In this document: piece by piece, positions 8,277 to 16,345 of the stretch | How positions within the stretch are numbered: position 1 is the first letter of the stretch | How the letters are laid out: each line of letters begins with the position of its first letter | Source: Thalassobaculum_A sp040219215 | Lineage (GTDB): Bacteria; Pseudomonadota; Alphaproteobacteria; Thalassobaculales; Thalassobaculaceae | DNA: 64,000 nucleotides | Assembly: GCF_040219215.1 (NCBI RefSeq) | Contig: NZ_JAVJSX010000019.1 | Location: 1-64,000 of the forward strand | Direction: 5' to 3' | Made by a program: the position numbers and the translations under genes | The notes under the pieces: model-generated | The model's database searches: none | The model's input: only the letters and a program-made list of their open reading frames with translations | What the model was told of the DNA's origin: nothing

Positions 8277-9143
8277 TCAGTCGATCCGATGCCGTATCCA
8301 GTCGGCCAGTTCAACCACGAGCCTATCCACATTGTCCTTGAGCAACCCGAAATCGTCCAAGCGCTCGAACGTTTCGGGATCCAGGTAGAGCGCGCGGTTG
8401 ATCTCGATCTGCAGCGAGTGGCGTCCGGCGGCGGGATCGGAATGCCGCTGCACGATCTCTGCCCCCTTGTAGGGATCGTTGATCGCCACGCGGTACCCAA
8501 GACCGCGCAGGATCTCGGCGGTATGACCGATGAATGCCGGGCAACAGGTGGCACCCTCCCGGTCGCTCAGCACCATGTCCGGCCGGGCCCGCCCGTGGTC
8601 GTCGTTCATCGAGTTGCCGACCGGCTTCATCGAATGGGCATTGATGTGGAAAACCACCCCGTGGCGGGCATGAGCCCGGTCGATCGCCGACGCCAAGGCC
8701 GAGTGGTATGGCCTGTGATAGGTCTGCAGCCGGTGCAGCACCTGCTCGACCGGCAGGGCCTGTCCGTACAGCGGCCGTCCCTTCAGGATCAGCCGACGGA
8801 TAACCCCCATGCCGAACTCGGTCTTGCGGGTCGGATTAAGCGCGTGCGGCCAGTCACCATCCAGCAGTTTGGCGTCCAGGTCGTCCTCGGCGCGGTTGGC
8901 GTCAACGTAGGCGCGCGGGAACAGAGCAGCCAGCAAGGTGCCGCCAACCCCCGGTGCGTGCGCGAACAGTTCGTCGACATAGGCGTCGACCGAGGTCATC
9001 AACTCCGCCAGCGTCACCTGATGATCGAAGTCGGCCGGCCAGTCGGTGCCGTTGTGCGGGCTGTCGATCACCAGCGGCAGCATCTCGGCGACCGGGTCGC
9101 GGCGATACAGGACGCCGGGAATGACTACATCCGCCTGATGCAC
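8277..9143 (-). CDS. N-formylglutamate amidohydrolase family protein
   Basis: A 288-residue member of the N-formylglutamate amidohydrolase family, zinc enzymes that release formate from N-formyl-L-glutamate. The conserved IDSPHNGTDWP block near residue 27, HINAHSMKP in the middle, and LQIEINRALYLD near the end are visible; the His and Glu residues there form the metal site. Without hut genes around it the substrate may be another N-acyl or N-formyl amino acid. The GTG start lies 3 bases after the stop of the upstream ATPase gene, so it is translated from the transporter transcript. The weak ribosome site leaves the exact start open. Confidence 0.85.
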   Translation of the reverse strand: MHQADVVIPGVLYRRDPVAEMLPLVIDSPHNGTDWPADFDHQVTLAELMTSVDAYVDELFAHAPGVGGTLLAALFPRAYVDANRAEDDLDAKLLDGDWPHALNPTRKTEFGMGVIRRLILKGRPLYGQALPVEQVLHRLQTYHRPYHSALASAIDRAHARHGVVFHINAHSMKPVGNSMNDDHGRARPDMVLSDREGATCCPAFIGHTAEILRGLGYRVAINDPYKGAEIVQRHSDPAAGRHSLQIEINRALYLDPETFERLDDFGLLKDNVDRLVVELADWIRHRID

Positions 9144-9146
9144 GGC

Positions 9147-10187
9147 CTAGCCCGCGTCGTTCAGATGGCAGGCCGACCAGCGGCCGGGCGCAATCTCCCG
9201 CAGAGCCGGCTGCTCGGCCACGCAGCGCGCGGTGGCGTGCGGGCAGCGCGGGTGGAAGTGGCAACCGGTCGGCGGGTCGAGCGGCGACGGGATCTCGCCC
9301 TTGACCGGCACGAACCGCCGCTTACGGCTGTCCAGCCGCGGGATCTCGGCAAGCAGCGCCTGGGTGTAGGGGTGGTTGGGTGCGTCGAACAGCGCCTCCG
9401 TCGGCGCGGTCTCGACCACCCGGCCGAGATACATGATGACGACCCGGTCGGACAGGTGCTCGACCACACCGAGATCGTGGCTGATGAACAGGTAGGTCAG
9501 GTTCAGCTCCTCGCGGAGCTTCATGAACAGGTTCAGCACCTGGGCCTGGATCGACACGTCCAGGGCTGCCACCGACTCGTCGCACACCAGGAAGTCCGGC
9601 TGTACCGCCAGAGCACGTGCGATGCCGATGCGCTGGCGCTGGCCGCCGGAGAATTGGTGCGGATAGCGGCGCATGTAGACCGGGTCGAGCCCGACCCGCA
9701 TCAGGGTCTGGGCCACGTAGTCGTCGACCCCCTTGGCATCGACCAGCCCATGGACGACGGCAGCCTCGCCGACGATGTCCTTGACCCGCATGCGCGGGTT
9801 CAGCGAACTCATCGGGTCCTGGAAGATCATCTGGATCTTCAAGGCCGCGTCGCGAGCCTCGGGGCCACGCAGCGACGTCACTTCGCGGTCGCGGAAATGC
9901 ACCGTGCCGGTGGTCGCCGGATGGACGCCAGCCACCACCCGGCCCAGCGTCGACTTCCCGCAACCCGACTCGCCGACCAACCCGACAACCTCGCCATCGG
10001 CGACCGTCAACGACACGTCGTCGACCGCCTGCACGATTTCGTCGCGCAGCGAGGCACCGACCAGATTGGCGATCTTCGCTGCCAGGTCGAGCCGCTTCAC
10101 GAACCGCTTGGAGACGTGCCGCAACTCCAGGATCGGCACAGCCGGGTCGGTTCCCGGACCCACCGTCTGCTTCACTGCCGCGCTCAT
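9147..10187 (-). CDS. dppF: peptide ABC transporter ATP-binding protein (DppF-like)
   Basis: A 346-residue ATPase subunit. Walker A is GESGCGKST at about residues 73-81, the signature FSGGQRQRIGIARAL, Walker B FLVCDESVAALD, and the H-loop FISHDLG. The C-terminal oligopeptide/dipeptide extension with HPRCPHATARC is present, as in DppF/OppF proteins. It energises uptake of di- or oligopeptides with the partner ATPase DppD. Its start overlaps the dppD stop by four bases (ATGA). The final gene of the transporter part is followed within 3 bases by the deformylase gene. Confidence 0.93.
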   Translation of the reverse strand: MSAAVKQTVGPGTDPAVPILELRHVSKRFVKRLDLAAKIANLVGASLRDEIVQAVDDVSLTVADGEVVGLVGESGCGKSTLGRVVAGVHPATTGTVHFRDREVTSLRGPEARDAALKIQMIFQDPMSSLNPRMRVKDIVGEAAVVHGLVDAKGVDDYVAQTLMRVGLDPVYMRRYPHQFSGGQRQRIGIARALAVQPDFLVCDESVAALDVSIQAQVLNLFMKLREELNLTYLFISHDLGVVEHLSDRVVIMYLGRVVETAPTEALFDAPNHPYTQALLAEIPRLDSRKRRFVPVKGEIPSPLDPPTGCHFHPRCPHATARCVAEQPALREIAPGRWSACHLNDAG

Positions 10188-11185
10188 GCGGTCACCTGCA
10201 GCTTCGCATCGGCCGTCGCGGGGTGGTGGCAGCGTACGTCCCGGCCCACGGCCGGATGGGTGATCGCCGGTTCGACGTCACACGCGGCATCGGCATCAGG
10301 GCAGCGGGTCTTGAACGGGCATCCAGGTTCCAGATTCAGCAGCGACGGCGTCATCCCCGGAATCTGGGTGAGCGGTTGGCCACGCCGGTTGCGGCTCGGA
10401 ACCGATCCGATCAGACCGCGCGTGTAGGGATGCGCGGGGCGATCCAGGACCTCGTCGACGGTGCCATGCTCGACCACCCGGCCGGCGTACATGACGCAGA
10501 TCTCGTCGGCCAACCCCGCCACCACCGACAGGTCGTGGGTGATCCAGATCAGCGCGGTGCCGGTCTCCTCGCACAGCTTCTGGACCTCGTAGAGGATCTG
10601 GCCCTGGATGGTGACGTCGAGTGCGGTGGTCGGTTCGTCCGCCACGATCAGGTCCGGCCGGTTCAGCATCGCGATCGCAATCGCCACCCGCTGGCGCATT
10701 CCGCCGGAGAACTGGTGCGGATAGGCCCGCAGCCGCTCCTCCGGCGACGGTATGCCAACCCGGCCAAGCGCGTCACGGGACCGCTGCCACGCCTCCTGGT
10801 GGCTGACGCTGTGATGGGCCTGGATCGCTTCCACCATCTGGGTGTCGACCCGCAGCACCGGATTGAGGGTCATCATTGGGTCCTGGAAGATCATCGCGAT
10901 CTCCCGGCCGCGCAGCCGGCGCATCCGGTCCTCGGTCGCCGAGGCGATGTTCTCGCCCTTGTACAGGATCTCGCCGGCAACCACGCGGCCCGGCGCGTCG
11001 ACCAGTCCCAGGATCGAGAACCCGGTCACGGTCTTGCCGGACCCGGACTCCCCGACCAGCCCCATGACCTTCCCCGGCTGCACGGCGAACGACACGTCGT
11101 CCACCGCCTTGACGACCCCGGCCTTGGTGAAGAAGTGGGTTCGCAGATTGCGAACCTCGAGCGTCGGTGTCGTGTCGCTCGCCAT
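10184..11185 (-). CDS. dppD: peptide ABC transporter ATP-binding protein (DppD-like)
   Basis: A 333-residue ATPase subunit with Walker A GESGSGKTVT, signature FSGGMRQRVAIAIAM, Walker B LIVADEPTTALD and H-loop WITHDLS. The C-terminal extension with CPFKTRCPDADAAC matches the oligopeptide/dipeptide ATPase C-terminal domain. It pairs with DppF at the inner face of the membrane. It begins 7 bases after the dppC stop and overlaps dppF, so translation of the two ATPases is coupled. Confidence 0.93.
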   Translation of the reverse strand: MASDTTPTLEVRNLRTHFFTKAGVVKAVDDVSFAVQPGKVMGLVGESGSGKTVTGFSILGLVDAPGRVVAGEILYKGENIASATEDRMRRLRGREIAMIFQDPMMTLNPVLRVDTQMVEAIQAHHSVSHQEAWQRSRDALGRVGIPSPEERLRAYPHQFSGGMRQRVAIAIAMLNRPDLIVADEPTTALDVTIQGQILYEVQKLCEETGTALIWITHDLSVVAGLADEICVMYAGRVVEHGTVDEVLDRPAHPYTRGLIGSVPSRNRRGQPLTQIPGMTPSLLNLEPGCPFKTRCPDADAACDVEPAITHPAVGRDVRCHHPATADAKLQVTA

Positions 11186-11192
11186 CGGCCTT

Positions 11193-12137
11193 CTACCTCT
11201 GCAGACGCGGGTTCAGCACGTCGCGCAACCGGTCGCCGACCAGATTGATGCTGACGATGGTGACCAACAGGGCGATGCCCGGAAACGTACTGATCCAGTA
11301 CGACCCGCTCATGATGTATTCGAAACCGTTGGAGATCAGCAGGCCCAGGGACGGCTCGGTCTGTGGCAGGCCCAGGCCGAGGAACGACAGCGTCGCCTCC
11401 AGCGAGATCGCATGCGCGGTCTGGACCGTGCCGACCACGATGATGGGCGCCAGACAGTTCGGCAGCAGGTGCCTGAACAGCACGCGCCGGTCACCAAGGC
11501 TCAGGCTCGCCGCCGCTTCCACGTACTCCTTGCGTCGCTCCACCAAGGCCGAACCGCGGATCGTGCGAGCGTAGTACGCCCATTGGACCGCGACCAGCGC
11601 GACGATGATCTTGTCGATCCCCTTGCCCAGCACCGCCAGCAGGATCAGCGCCACCAGGATCGCCGGGAACGACAGCTGGATATCCACCACCCGCATGATC
11701 AGGGTGTCGACCCGCCCGCCGTAGTAGGCGGCGGCCAGCCCCAGGCTACAGCCGATCAGCATGGCGATCGCGCCACTGCCGATCCCGACACCCAGGCTGA
11801 TCCGCAGGCCGTATATCATCGCGCTCAGCATGTCGCGGCCGAGACCGTCAGTGCCGAGCCAGGCCGGCCGGCCGTCCATCATCGCCTCGCCGGGTGCCAG
11901 CCGGCTGTCCATGATGCTGACCGTCGCAAGGTCATAGGGGTCGGTCGGGGCGATCAGCGGTCCCAGCAGGGCGATCAACGCGATCAGCGCCACCACCAGC
12001 GTGCCGACGACCGCAACAGAACTCTCCCGGTAGTCCGAGACGAACCGGCGAAACGGCGTCTCGACACCAGAATCCGCGGACGCGGCTGCTGCCGGCGCGC
12101 GGTTCGGAAGGGTCGGGTCGTCCTGAAGCGCGGTCAT
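11193..12137 (-). CDS. dppC: peptide ABC transporter permease (DppC-like)
   Basis: A 314-residue inner-membrane permease. It has an N-terminal cytoplasmic stretch, a first membrane helix (about 37-60), the DppC-type periplasmic loop with WLGTDGLGRDMLSAMIYG, then further helices and the EAA-type loop EAAASLSLGDRRVLFRHLLPN that contacts the ATPases. It pairs with DppB to form the channel. Its ATG overlaps the dppB stop by four bases. Confidence 0.93.
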   Translation of the reverse strand: MTALQDDPTLPNRAPAAAASADSGVETPFRRFVSDYRESSVAVVGTLVVALIALIALLGPLIAPTDPYDLATVSIMDSRLAPGEAMMDGRPAWLGTDGLGRDMLSAMIYGLRISLGVGIGSGAIAMLIGCSLGLAAAYYGGRVDTLIMRVVDIQLSFPAILVALILLAVLGKGIDKIIVALVAVQWAYYARTIRGSALVERRKEYVEAAASLSLGDRRVLFRHLLPNCLAPIIVVGTVQTAHAISLEATLSFLGLGLPQTEPSLGLLISNGFEYIMSGSYWISTFPGIALLVTIVSINLVGDRLRDVLNPRLQR

Positions 12138-13114
12138 GACTTCATATCCTGCAGACGGACCCGGGGATCGAGAATCGAGTAGGCGATGTCCACGATCAAA
12201 TTCAGGAAGACGAAGATCAGGACGATGATCATCAGGTAGGCGACGATCACCGGCCGGTCGAGGAAACTGATCGACTCGATCAGCAACTTGCCGATCCCCG
12301 GCCAGGCGAACACCGTCTCGGTCACCACCGAGAACGCCACCAGACCGCCGAACTCCAGCCCCAGGACGGTCACCACCGGGATCAGGATGTTCTTCATGAC
12401 GTGGACCAGGATCACCCGGCTCTCGGACAGCCCCTTGGCGCGGGCGAACTTGATGTAGTCCTGGTGCACAACCTCGCGCGCGCCGGCCCGCGACAACCGG
12501 ATCACCAGCGACAGCTTGAACAGCGCCAGATTGACCGCCGGCATCAGGATGTGCGCCCAGCCATCCAGGCTGAACAGGGTCGTCGGGAAGCCCAGCACGT
12601 AGGTGATTTCATCAGACCGTCCGGTCGACGGCAGCCAGCCGAGAATGACGGCGAACAGCAGGATCATCATGATCCCAACCCAGAACGTCGGCAGGCTGAA
12701 CCCGAGGATCGAGCCGGTCATGATGGTCTTGGCAACCGGTGACTCCGGCCGCAACCCTGCCCAGGTTCCGAGCGGGATGCCGAAGAACACGGCGATCGCC
12801 AACGCCACGAACGCCAGTTCCAACGTGGCCGGAAGCCGTTCGAGGATCAGTTGAAGCGCCGGCTCGTTGAACCGGAACGATTCACCCAGATTGCCGGACA
12901 GCGCGCCGCCCAGGAACTGCAGGTATTGCACGTGGAACGGTTGGTCGAGGCCAAGCTCCGCGATTACGCGGGCCCGCTCTGCCTGATCAGCGTCGTCGGC
13001 CACCAGGATCTGCGTGGGATCGCCGACCACGTAGACGCCGGCAAACACCAGAAACGACATGACCAGCACGACCAGCATCGCCTGCATCAGCCGCCGGATG
13101 ATGAATACGCTCAA
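12134..13114 (-). CDS. dppB: peptide ABC transporter permease (DppB-like)
   Basis: A 326-residue permease with the usual DppB N-terminus (one helix starting at the very first residues, then GLDQPFHVQYLQFLGGAL) and about six membrane helices. The EAA loop is near YIKFARAKGLSESRVILVHVMKN. The start codon appears to be TTG, placed 8 bases after a strong GGAGG, with no better ATG. Use of TTG together with a 102-base gap containing a long hairpin after the binding-protein gene may lower permease expression relative to the binding protein. It overlaps dppC by four bases. Confidence 0.9.
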   Translation of the reverse strand: MSVFIIRRLMQAMLVVLVMSFLVFAGVYVVGDPTQILVADDADQAERARVIAELGLDQPFHVQYLQFLGGALSGNLGESFRFNEPALQLILERLPATLELAFVALAIAVFFGIPLGTWAGLRPESPVAKTIMTGSILGFSLPTFWVGIMMILLFAVILGWLPSTGRSDEITYVLGFPTTLFSLDGWAHILMPAVNLALFKLSLVIRLSRAGAREVVHQDYIKFARAKGLSESRVILVHVMKNILIPVVTVLGLEFGGLVAFSVVTETVFAWPGIGKLLIESISFLDRPVIVAYLMIIVLIFVFLNLIVDIAYSILDPRVRLQDMKS

Positions 13115-13176
13115 TTCCGTAGCCTCCGGCCGGAATCGCGGTCACGCCCGGTCAGTACGGACGCAAACGGAAGTGG

Positions 13177-13211
13177 CGGCGCGGAACCGAACGACTGTCG
13201 GCTCCGCGCCG
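13177..13211 (-). promoter_or_regulatory. strong intercistronic hairpin between binding-protein and permease genes
   Basis: On the transcribed (minus) strand this 35-base stretch forms a 14-pair stem with one G-U wobble and a 7-base loop; the outer nine pairs are perfect and GC-rich. It starts 5 bases after the stop of the binding-protein gene and no U-run follows. Such hairpins after the first gene of ABC operons are known to stabilise the upstream mRNA segment or give partial termination, so the binding protein is made in excess. The structure is seen in the sequence; the role is inferred. Confidence 0.7.
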
Positions 13212-13216
13212 ACCGC

Positions 13217-14830
13217 TTACTTCTTATAGACGTCGTACACGACTGTCCGCTCGTCGGTACGCGCATTGTAGGCAAGGCCCTTACGGGTCGCCCAGGTGTT
13301 GACCTGATAGTGCAGCGGGATGATGCCCATGTCCTCGCCGATGCCGATGTCGGTGGCTTCGGCCAGCAACGCGCCGCGCCGCTTGTCATCGACCGTTGCC
13401 AAAGCCGCGACCAGCGCCTCGTCCATCTTCGGGTTGGAATGGCGCCCCCGGTTGGATGCGCCGAAGCCCTTCTTCGGGTCGAAGGTCGCCAGCAGCGACT
13501 TCAGCGGCGACGACGCCTCGCCGGTACCCGAGCCCCAACCGACCAGGATGAAGCTGAACTCCGGCGACTTGTCCGGCCCACCCTTAGAGGCCCGTGAGAA
13601 GAAGACGTTCTTCGTCATCGTCTCGACCTTGGTCGGGATGCCGTTGGCGGTCAGCATCTGGCCGATCGCCTCGCAGATCTTGGCGTCGTTGATGTAGCGG
13701 TCGTTCGGCCCATGGATCGTCAAGCCGAAGCCGTCGCCCCATCCAGCCTCCGCCAGCAGCTTCTTCGCCGCCTTGGGATCGTAGGGATCGGCCGTCAGGT
13801 TCGGCGACCGCCCGAAGAACCCGTCCGGCAACAGCTGACCGGCCGGGATTGCCACACCCTCCATCACCCGATCGACAATCGCCTGGCGGTTGATCATCAG
13901 GGACAACGCCTTGCGGACCTTGGGGTCCAGCAACGGATTCTTGTCCAGCGGCTTGCCGTCGACCGTGGTGACGAACGGCGATTTCTCGCGGAACTGGTCC
14001 AGATGCAGATAGATCACCCGGTTCGAAACACCCTGGGACAACGCAACCGACGAATCCTTCTTGAGGCGCGCGATGTCCACCGTCGGCACGTTGTCGATCA
14101 TGTCGACGTCACCGGCCATCAGCGCGGCGACACGCGCCGGCTGTGCCGGGATGAACTTGAAGGTGACTTCGTCGAACGGCTGCTTCAGCCCGCCGTTGTA
14201 CTCGTCGAACTTCTTCAGGGTGACGCGCTCGCCCTTCTTCCACTCGACGAAGCGGAACGGCCCGGTGCCGATTGTAGCGGTGCCGTCGTTGAAGTCCTTC
14301 GCCTCGATGCCCTTGTTCTTCGCCGGGTCGCCGGTACCCTTGGCCTCCGACGACATGATCATCACCGTCGTCAGATCGTTCGGCATCAGCGGATAGGGCG
14401 CCTCGGTCGCGATGCGGACCGTATGGTCGTCGACCTTGGTGACGGTCTTGCCCTTGGTGTAGGTGCGGAAGGACGAGTTGCCGCCCTCATACTGGTCGGC
14501 GCGCTCGAACGAGAAGATCACATCGTCTGCCGTGAACGCGCTGCCGTCATGGAAGGTCGTGCCCTTGCGCAGCTTCAGCTCCCACACCGTATCGGAGACC
14601 GCCTTCCATTCGGTTGCCAGTCCCGGGATGAGCTGCTGATTGGCATCGAACTCGACCAGTCGTTCGAACATGTGCCCGATCAGGGCGTTGTTCGGCCCGA
14701 GGTTGTGAAAGTACGGATCCATGGACGACGGTTCTGCCGCCAGACCGATCGTGATGTCCTCCGCATATACTGGAGTGGTGAACGCGCTGAACGCGATCGC
14801 GACGGCCCCTAGCCGACGTATCATGGTCAT
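13217..14830 (-). CDS. peptide ABC transporter substrate-binding protein
   Basis: A 537-residue periplasmic SBP of family 5 (DppA/OppA type). The Sec signal peptide spans roughly residues 3-22, ending in TPVYA. The family signature region WKAVSDTVWELKLRKGTTFHDG is present, followed by DDVIFSFERA. There is no lipobox cysteine, so the protein is probably soluble in the periplasm. The start at 14830 is chosen over longer in-frame options because GGAGG lies 5 bases before the ATG and the signal peptide then begins correctly. It is the first gene of the operon that includes dppBCDF, a deformylase-like enzyme and a D-aminoacylase, which suggests N-acylated or D-containing peptides as cargo (inference). 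Confidence 0.93.
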   Translation of the reverse strand: MTMIRRLGAVAIAFSAFTTPVYAEDITIGLAAEPSSMDPYFHNLGPNNALIGHMFERLVEFDANQQLIPGLATEWKAVSDTVWELKLRKGTTFHDGSAFTADDVIFSFERADQYEGGNSSFRTYTKGKTVTKVDDHTVRIATEAPYPLMPNDLTTVMIMSSEAKGTGDPAKNKGIEAKDFNDGTATIGTGPFRFVEWKKGERVTLKKFDEYNGGLKQPFDEVTFKFIPAQPARVAALMAGDVDMIDNVPTVDIARLKKDSSVALSQGVSNRVIYLHLDQFREKSPFVTTVDGKPLDKNPLLDPKVRKALSLMINRQAIVDRVMEGVAIPAGQLLPDGFFGRSPNLTADPYDPKAAKKLLAEAGWGDGFGLTIHGPNDRYINDAKICEAIGQMLTANGIPTKVETMTKNVFFSRASKGGPDKSPEFSFILVGWGSGTGEASSPLKSLLATFDPKKGFGASNRGRHSNPKMDEALVAALATVDDKRRGALLAEATDIGIGEDMGIIPLHYQVNTWATRKGLAYNARTDERTVVYDVYKK

Positions 14831-14932
14831 GCCTGCCTCCATCTGTTCCAACCGTTTGGTCGTCTTTTTGCGACCCGTCACGACCAGATTCGGGCGCGGG
14901 ATCGAATGTCGAGCATGGCGGATTTAGGATAG

Positions 14933-15199
14933 ATCGACAATCCCGGCACGCTTTCCGATCGCTCTCCGGCTTGCGCATTCGTTCGGGCAGGGATGGGGAT
15001 CGCCATCATGAACCCGTTTCCGGTGATCCGATACGAACGGGTGGCCCGGCATCTGGCGTTCGTGCCACTCGAGCCGGCGATCGACTATCTCACCTCGATC
15101 GTCCTTCCGAGCCGCACGGCGCCCACTCCGTCGACACGCAGGTTCGTCGAGTTCCTTCGCCAGACACCACCGTCCAACGCCTGGTTCGACCGGATCTGA
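14933..15199 (+). pseudogene. LysR-type regulator remnant (C-terminal end only)
   Basis: The open frame begins just after a TAG at 14930 and reads through SPACAFVRAGMGIAIMNPF, the hallmark near the end of the LysR effector-binding domain, then a VPLEPAIDYLTSIVLP strand and STRRFVEFLRQ, the usual final helix. Only about 80 residues remain. The DNA-binding half would lie where the dpp-type operon now begins and is absent in all frames. It looks like a regulator gene truncated by the rearrangement that brought in or moved the minus-strand operon. The rest of this 546-base gap (14831-14932 and 15200-15376) holds only presumed promoter sequence; I see no other gene in it. Confidence 0.7.
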
Positions 15200-15376
15200 C
15201 CACCCTGCAACACACTGGACATCGCCCTCGCCGCTGGCCAATGCCTCGGCCATCACATAGCCTAGGCAACCATTCAACGGCCCTGTCACACAGATTGACC
15301 GACATCTCAGCCGACACATCTCCCGTCGAGCCCGAACGCCCGACACCTGTCCCCCAGGAGCACACGGATACCGCCG

Positions 15377-16345
15377 ATGACCGCTGATTCCGCTCGCCTC
15401 ACCCCTTGGCCGGTCGAGCTTCGGGCTCCGGACATCGAGCCCTATCGGAACGGCAACACCGACGTTCCGTTCTTCTGGAGCTTTGACAGCAACCTGCCGG
15501 GCCCGCACGTCATGGTGACGGCGGTCGTCCATGGCAACGAACTCTGCGGCGCCCGGGTTGTCGACCGACTGCTACGCGAACAGATCCGGCCGGATCGTGG
15601 CCGGCTCACGTTCGGCTTCTGCAACGTCGCGGCGTATGTCGCGTTCGACCCGGCCTATCCGACCCTGTCGCGCTTCGTGGACGAAGACTTCAACCGCATC
15701 TGGGACCAGCCAACGCTGAACGGCTCGCGATCATCGGTCGAACTGGCCAGGGCCAGGGCCATCCGCCCGTTGGTCGACACCGTCGATATCTTGCTCGACC
15801 TTCACTCGATGCAGAACGCAACCGAACCGCTGATCCTGGCGGGAGCCTGCCAGAAGGGCCTCGATCTGGCCCGGCGGGTCGGCTACCCGGCCACGACCGT
15901 GATCGATGCCGGGCACGCTGCCGGCGCGCGCATGCGCGACTACTCGTTCTTCCAGGATCCGTCGGACCCGCGGGCCGCCCTGCTGGTGGAATGTGGCCAG
16001 CACTGGGCGCGATCCTCAGAGATTGTCGCCATGGAGACGACCTTGCGCTTCCTGCTCGCAACCGAAACCGTGGGCCGGGCGGCGGTCGAGCCGTGGCTCG
16101 GGTCGGAGCCGGAACCTCAGAAGGTGATCCAGATTACCCAACCGGTGACGGTTCGCACCGACGGCTTCGCGTTCGTCGAGCCCTTTGTCGGCATGGAATG
16201 CGTCCCGCGGGCCGGCACCGTCATCGCCCACGATGGCGACCAGACGATCGTCACTCCGTACGACGACTGCATCCTGATCATGCCGTCGCGCCGGCTTTCG
16301 GTGGGACAGACCGCGGTTCGCCTCGGCCGGTTCGTTGATGACTGA
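15377..16345 (+). CDS. succinylglutamate desuccinylase/aspartoacylase family protein
   Basis: A 322-residue zinc carboxypeptidase-like deacylase. The first zinc motif HGNELCG (about residue 53) and the second, DLHS (about residue 142), are clear, as is a later VECGQHW segment carrying the catalytic Glu. The family removes acyl groups from N-acyl amino acids (N-succinylglutamate, N-acetylaspartate). A LysR remnant in the same orientation lies directly upstream, suggesting it was once the cognate regulator. Its end overlaps the start of the AbrB-type gene by 8 bases. Confidence 0.88.
   Translation: MTADSARLTPWPVELRAPDIEPYRNGNTDVPFFWSFDSNLPGPHVMVTAVVHGNELCGARVVDRLLREQIRPDRGRLTFGFCNVAAYVAFDPAYPTLSRFVDEDFNRIWDQPTLNGSRSSVELARARAIRPLVDTVDILLDLHSMQNATEPLILAGACQKGLDLARRVGYPATTVIDAGHAAGARMRDYSFFQDPSDPRAALLVECGQHWARSSEIVAMETTLRFLLATETVGRAAVEPWLGSEPEPQKVIQITQPVTVRTDGFAFVEPFVGMECVPRAGTVIAHDGDQTIVTPYDDCILIMPSRRLSVGQTAVRLGRFVDD

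Noticed and set aside
8199..10427. A 742-codon plus-strand open frame
   Set aside because: It is antisense to the D-aminoacylase, deformylase and DppF genes, whose motifs are clear. Long antisense frames are expected where GC-rich codons avoid stops.
10842..12182. A 446-codon plus-strand open frame
   Set aside because: Antisense to dppC and part of dppD and rich in His/Gln/Arg/Asp, the usual shadow composition.
14880..14905. Short GGTCG/CGACC inverted repeat near the SBP start as an operator
   Set aside because: Only five pairs with an A-rich loop, common by chance in GC-rich DNA; not enough to claim a site.
14924..15532. A 202-codon minus-strand frame in the gap before the aspartoacylase
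   Set aside because: It lies antisense to the LysR remnant and the first part of the aspartoacylase, has no domain, and lacks a convincing ribosome site.
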